From: Thiobacillus denitrificans
GTDB lineage: Bacteria > Pseudomonadota > Gammaproteobacteria > Burkholderiales > Thiobacillaceae
Length of the DNA: 64,000 nucleotides
Reading direction: 5' to 3'
Assembly: GCF_001530125.1 (NCBI RefSeq)
Contig: NZ_LDUG01000025.1
Span: 164,572 to 228,571, forward strand
Shown here: positions 62,017 through 64,000 of the stretch, piece by piece
Position numbering within the stretch: position 1 is the stretch's first letter
Layout: each line of letters starts with the position of its first letter
Position numbers and translations under genes: made by a program
The notes under the pieces: model-generated
What the model was told of the DNA's origin: nothing
Database searches by the model: none
What the model saw: only the letters and a program-made list of their open reading frames with translations

Positions 62017-63480
62017 CTAAAGACCCAGGTCTTTCCACAGCGCGTCGACGCGCGCCTTCACTGCGGTATCCATCACGATCGGCGTGCCCCACTCGCGGCT
62101 GGTTTCACCCGGCCACTTGTTGGTGGCGTCGATGCCCATCTTGCTGCCCAGGCCCGATACCGGGCTGGCGAAGTCGAGATAGTCGATCGGCGTGTTTTCC
62201 ACCAAGAGCGTGTCGCGCGCCGGATCGACGCGCGTGGTGAGCGCCCAGATGACTTCCTTCCAGTCGCGCACGTCGACGTCGTCGTCGGTCACCAGAATGA
62301 ACTTGGTGTACATGAACTGGCGCAGAAAACTCCACACCCCGAACATCACGCGCTTGGCGTGGCCGGGGTAGGCCTTCTTCATGCTCACCACCGCCATGCG
62401 GTAGGAGCAGCCCTCGGGCGGCAGATAGAAATCGGTGATCTCGGGAAACTGCTTCTGCAGCAGCGGCACGAACACCTCGTTCAGTGCCACGCCGAGAATC
62501 GCCGGCTCGTCCGGCGGCTTGCCGGTGTAGGTGCTGTGGTAGATCGGGTCGCGCCGCATGGTGATGCGAAGGACGGTGAACACCGGGAAGGTTTCCTGCT
62601 CGTTGTAATAGCCGGTGTGGTCGCCATAGGGGCCTTCCAGCGCGGTTTCCCCGGGATGGATCACGCCTTCCAGCACGATCTCGGCCGAGGCCGGCACCTG
62701 CAGCTCGCTGCCGAGGCATTTCACCACTTCGGTCTTGGCGCCGCGCAACAGGCCGGCGAACTGGTATTCCGACAGCGAATCCGGCACCGGGGTGACTGCG
62801 CCGAGGATGGTCGCCGGGTCGGCGCCGAGCGCCACCGCCACCGGAAACGGTTCGCCCGGATGCGCCAGCGTGTGCTCGCGAAAATCCAGCGCGCCGCCGC
62901 GATGCGCCAGCCAGCGCATGATGAGCTTGTTCGGCGCGAGCACCTGCTGGCGGTAGATGCCGAGGTTCTGGCGTGTCTTGTGCGGGCCGCGGGTGACGGT
63001 CAGCCCCCAGGTGATCAGCGGCGCGACGTCGCCCGGCCAGCAGTGCTGGATCGGCAGGCGGCTCAAATCGACGTCAGAGCCCTCCCACACGATTTCCTGA
63101 CACGGCGCGTGCTTCACTTCCTTCGGCGCCATGTTCAGCACCTGTTTCAGCACCGGCCACTTGTCCCAGGCGTCGCGCAGTCCTTTCGGCGGCTCGGGTT
63201 CCTTCAGGTAGGCCAGGAGCTTGCCGACTTCGCGCAGCCGCGACGGGTCGTCTTCGCCCATTCCCAGTGCCACGCGCCTGACTGTGCCGAACAGGTTCGC
63301 CAGCACCGGCATGGTGCCGCCCTTGGGGTTTTCGAACAGCAGCGCCGGGCCGCCTGCGCGCAGCACGCGATCGGCGATTTCGGTCATTTCCAGTTTGGGA
63401 TCGACTTCGACGGCGATGCGTTTCAGCTCGCCCATTTTTTCGAGTTGTGCAATGAAATCGCGCAGGTCGCGGTAGATCAT
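62017..63480 (-). CDS. ubiD: 3-octaprenyl-4-hydroxybenzoate carboxy-lyase, UbiD
   Basis: 487 residues, full length. [22 protein letters not shown] at the start; [49 protein letters not shown] and the catalytic region [15 protein letters not shown]. It decarboxylates the ubiquinone precursor using prenylated FMN made by UbiX, which is not in this window. It is followed closely by the EAL-HDOD gene. Confidence 0.96.
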   Translation of the reverse strand: MIYRDLRDFIAQLEKMGELKRIAVEVDPKLEMTEIADRVLRAGGPALLFENPKGGTMPVLANLFGTVRRVALGMGEDDPSRLREVGKLLAYLKEPEPPKGLRDAWDKWPVLKQVLNMAPKEVKHAPCQEIVWEGSDVDLSRLPIQHCWPGDVAPLITWGLTVTRGPHKTRQNLGIYRQQVLAPNKLIMRWLAHRGGALDFREHTLAHPGEPFPVAVALGADPATILGAVTPVPDSLSEYQFAGLLRGAKTEVVKCLGSELQVPASAEIVLEGVIHPGETALEGPYGDHTGYYNEQETFPVFTVLRITMRRDPIYHSTYTGKPPDEPAILGVALNEVFVPLLQKQFPEITDFYLPPEGCSYRMAVVSMKKAYPGHAKRVMFGVWSFLRQFMYTKFILVTDDDVDVRDWKEVIWALTTRVDPARDTLLVENTPIDYLDFASPVSGLGSKMGIDATNKWPGETSREWGTPIVMDTAVKARVDALWKDLGL

Positions 63481-63525
63481 GGGCGACCAATCATGAGCAG
63501 GTACATTCGCAGGCGGCCCGCGGCA

Positions 63526-64000
63526 TCAGTCGATGGTTTCGAACAGGGTGACGACCTTGGTCACGCCCGAGGAGGTGCGCGCGATCCCGGTGGCAATGTC
63601 GGCCTCGGCCTTGGTCACCAGCCCCATCAGGTAGACCACGCCGGATTCGGTCACCACCTTGATCTTGGTGCCGGGAACCTGTTCGTTGCGCAGCAGGCGG
63701 GTTTTGACGTTGCCGGTGATGGTGGTGTCGTTGGCCCGGGCGGTGAACGAGGTGACGCCGGAAATGCTGAGTTCGTTGAACACCGTGCGCACATCGGGGA
63801 CACCCTTGACGACGTCGGTGGCGCGCGCGCGGGTGGGTTCGTCCGGCACCTGGCCGGTGAGCAGCACCTGGCGGTTGTAGCTGGTGACGGAGATTTTGCC
63901 GGTATTTTCCGGGAAGGCTTCGCCCAGGCGGCTCATCGCACGCAATTCGATTTCCTGGTCGCCGACATACACGCCGGCGGTACGGCGGTCGAGCGCAACC
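63526..64000 (-). CDS. BON-domain envelope protein, DolP/YraP type, cut by window end
   Basis: The frame runs off the window at 64000; 157 residues are visible, missing the signal or lipoprotein N-terminus. The upstream codons read VALDRRTAGVYVGDQEIELRA, the standard DolP/YraP entry. Two BON domains follow: TSYNRQVLLTGQVPDEPTRA and VVTESGVVYLMGLVTKAEADIA, each ending in a glycine-valine-type strand. DolP-like proteins bind anionic phospholipid at the outer membrane and support envelope integrity. Confidence 0.9.
   Translation of the reverse strand, partial: VALDRRTAGVYVGDQEIELRAMSRLGEAFPENTGKISVTSYNRQVLLTGQVPDEPTRARATDVVKGVPDVRTVFNELSISGVTSFTARANDTTITGNVKTRLLRNEQVPGTKIKVVTESGVVYLMGLVTKAEADIATGIARTSSGVTKVVTLFETID

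Overview
This is about 64 kb of dense, high-GC bacterial chromosome. The gene content points to a betaproteobacterium: GroES/GroEL under a CIRCE operator, malate synthase G beside tartronate-semialdehyde and hydroxypyruvate reductases, a TRAP transporter, ETF/ETF-QO, UbiD, and many HDOD/GGDEF/EAL signalling proteins. A Thiobacillus-like or other environmental beta lineage is my guess only. There are no rRNA genes, phage modules, transposase genes or CRISPR arrays; one tRNA (Phe) is present.

Layout. 0-2.6 kb: the end of an SrkA-type kinase, a MazE/AbrB-PIN toxin-antitoxin pair, a HIT protein and a type IV restriction enzyme that looks like the phosphorothioate-binding SBD-HNH family. 2.7-6.5 kb: N-acetylglutaminylglutamine amidotransferase, a lytic transglycosylase and two small conserved genes. 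6.5-13.3 kb: DMT exporter, thioredoxin-HEAT protein, two metallo-beta-lactamase-fold proteins (one fused to rhodanese), arginase, succinate-semialdehyde dehydrogenase, YceI. 13.4-15.6 kb: an organic-acid carrier, a GarR-type reductase and a free-standing half of a hydroxyacid dehydrogenase. 15.6-21 kb: PbpG, then a histidine kinase followed by a REC-PAS-GGDEF-EAL response regulator. 21-29.4 kb, minus strand: TRAP transporter DctPQM, GarR, HprA and GlcB, which together read as uptake of a small organic acid and its flow through glyoxylate, tartronate semialdehyde, glycerate and malate. 29.9-36.2 kb: tRNA-Phe, a TPR protein, and a sodium:solute symporter with its DUF4212 subunit, a DEDDh exonuclease and a cNMP/CBS/nucleotidyltransferase regulator. 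37-41 kb: groEL, groES, bioA. 40.8-46.8 kb: TetR, a c-type cytochrome, a DevBCA-like exporter and a beta-CASP RNase. 46.8-52.3 kb: phospholipase A1, then a lower-GC electron-transfer block (FNR, EtfA, EtfB, ETF-QO). 52.6-64 kb: a trypsin-like protease, TviB/TviC-type sugar genes, an HDOD-GAF protein, DacB, small ORFs, a glycine-zipper protein, a frameshifted pyrR-like gene, a YuxH-type EAL-HDOD protein, UbiD and a DolP/YraP-type BON protein.

The least ordinary content is in the repeats. A 91-bp MITE-like element with 25-bp inverted ends and an 8-bp target duplication sits exactly on the start codon of the cytochrome gene. A 53-bp hairpin repeat is translated in frame inside a histidine kinase and again, twice, in the tail of DacB. 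A family of long palindromic repeats built on CACAGAG units sits between genes, including between groES and groEL, and a related CACGAA palindrome separates garR from hprA. A second GarR/HprA-like cassette (13.4-14.6 kb) mirrors the complete one at 23.5-25.4 kb, but its HprA-like partner has no NAD-binding domain.
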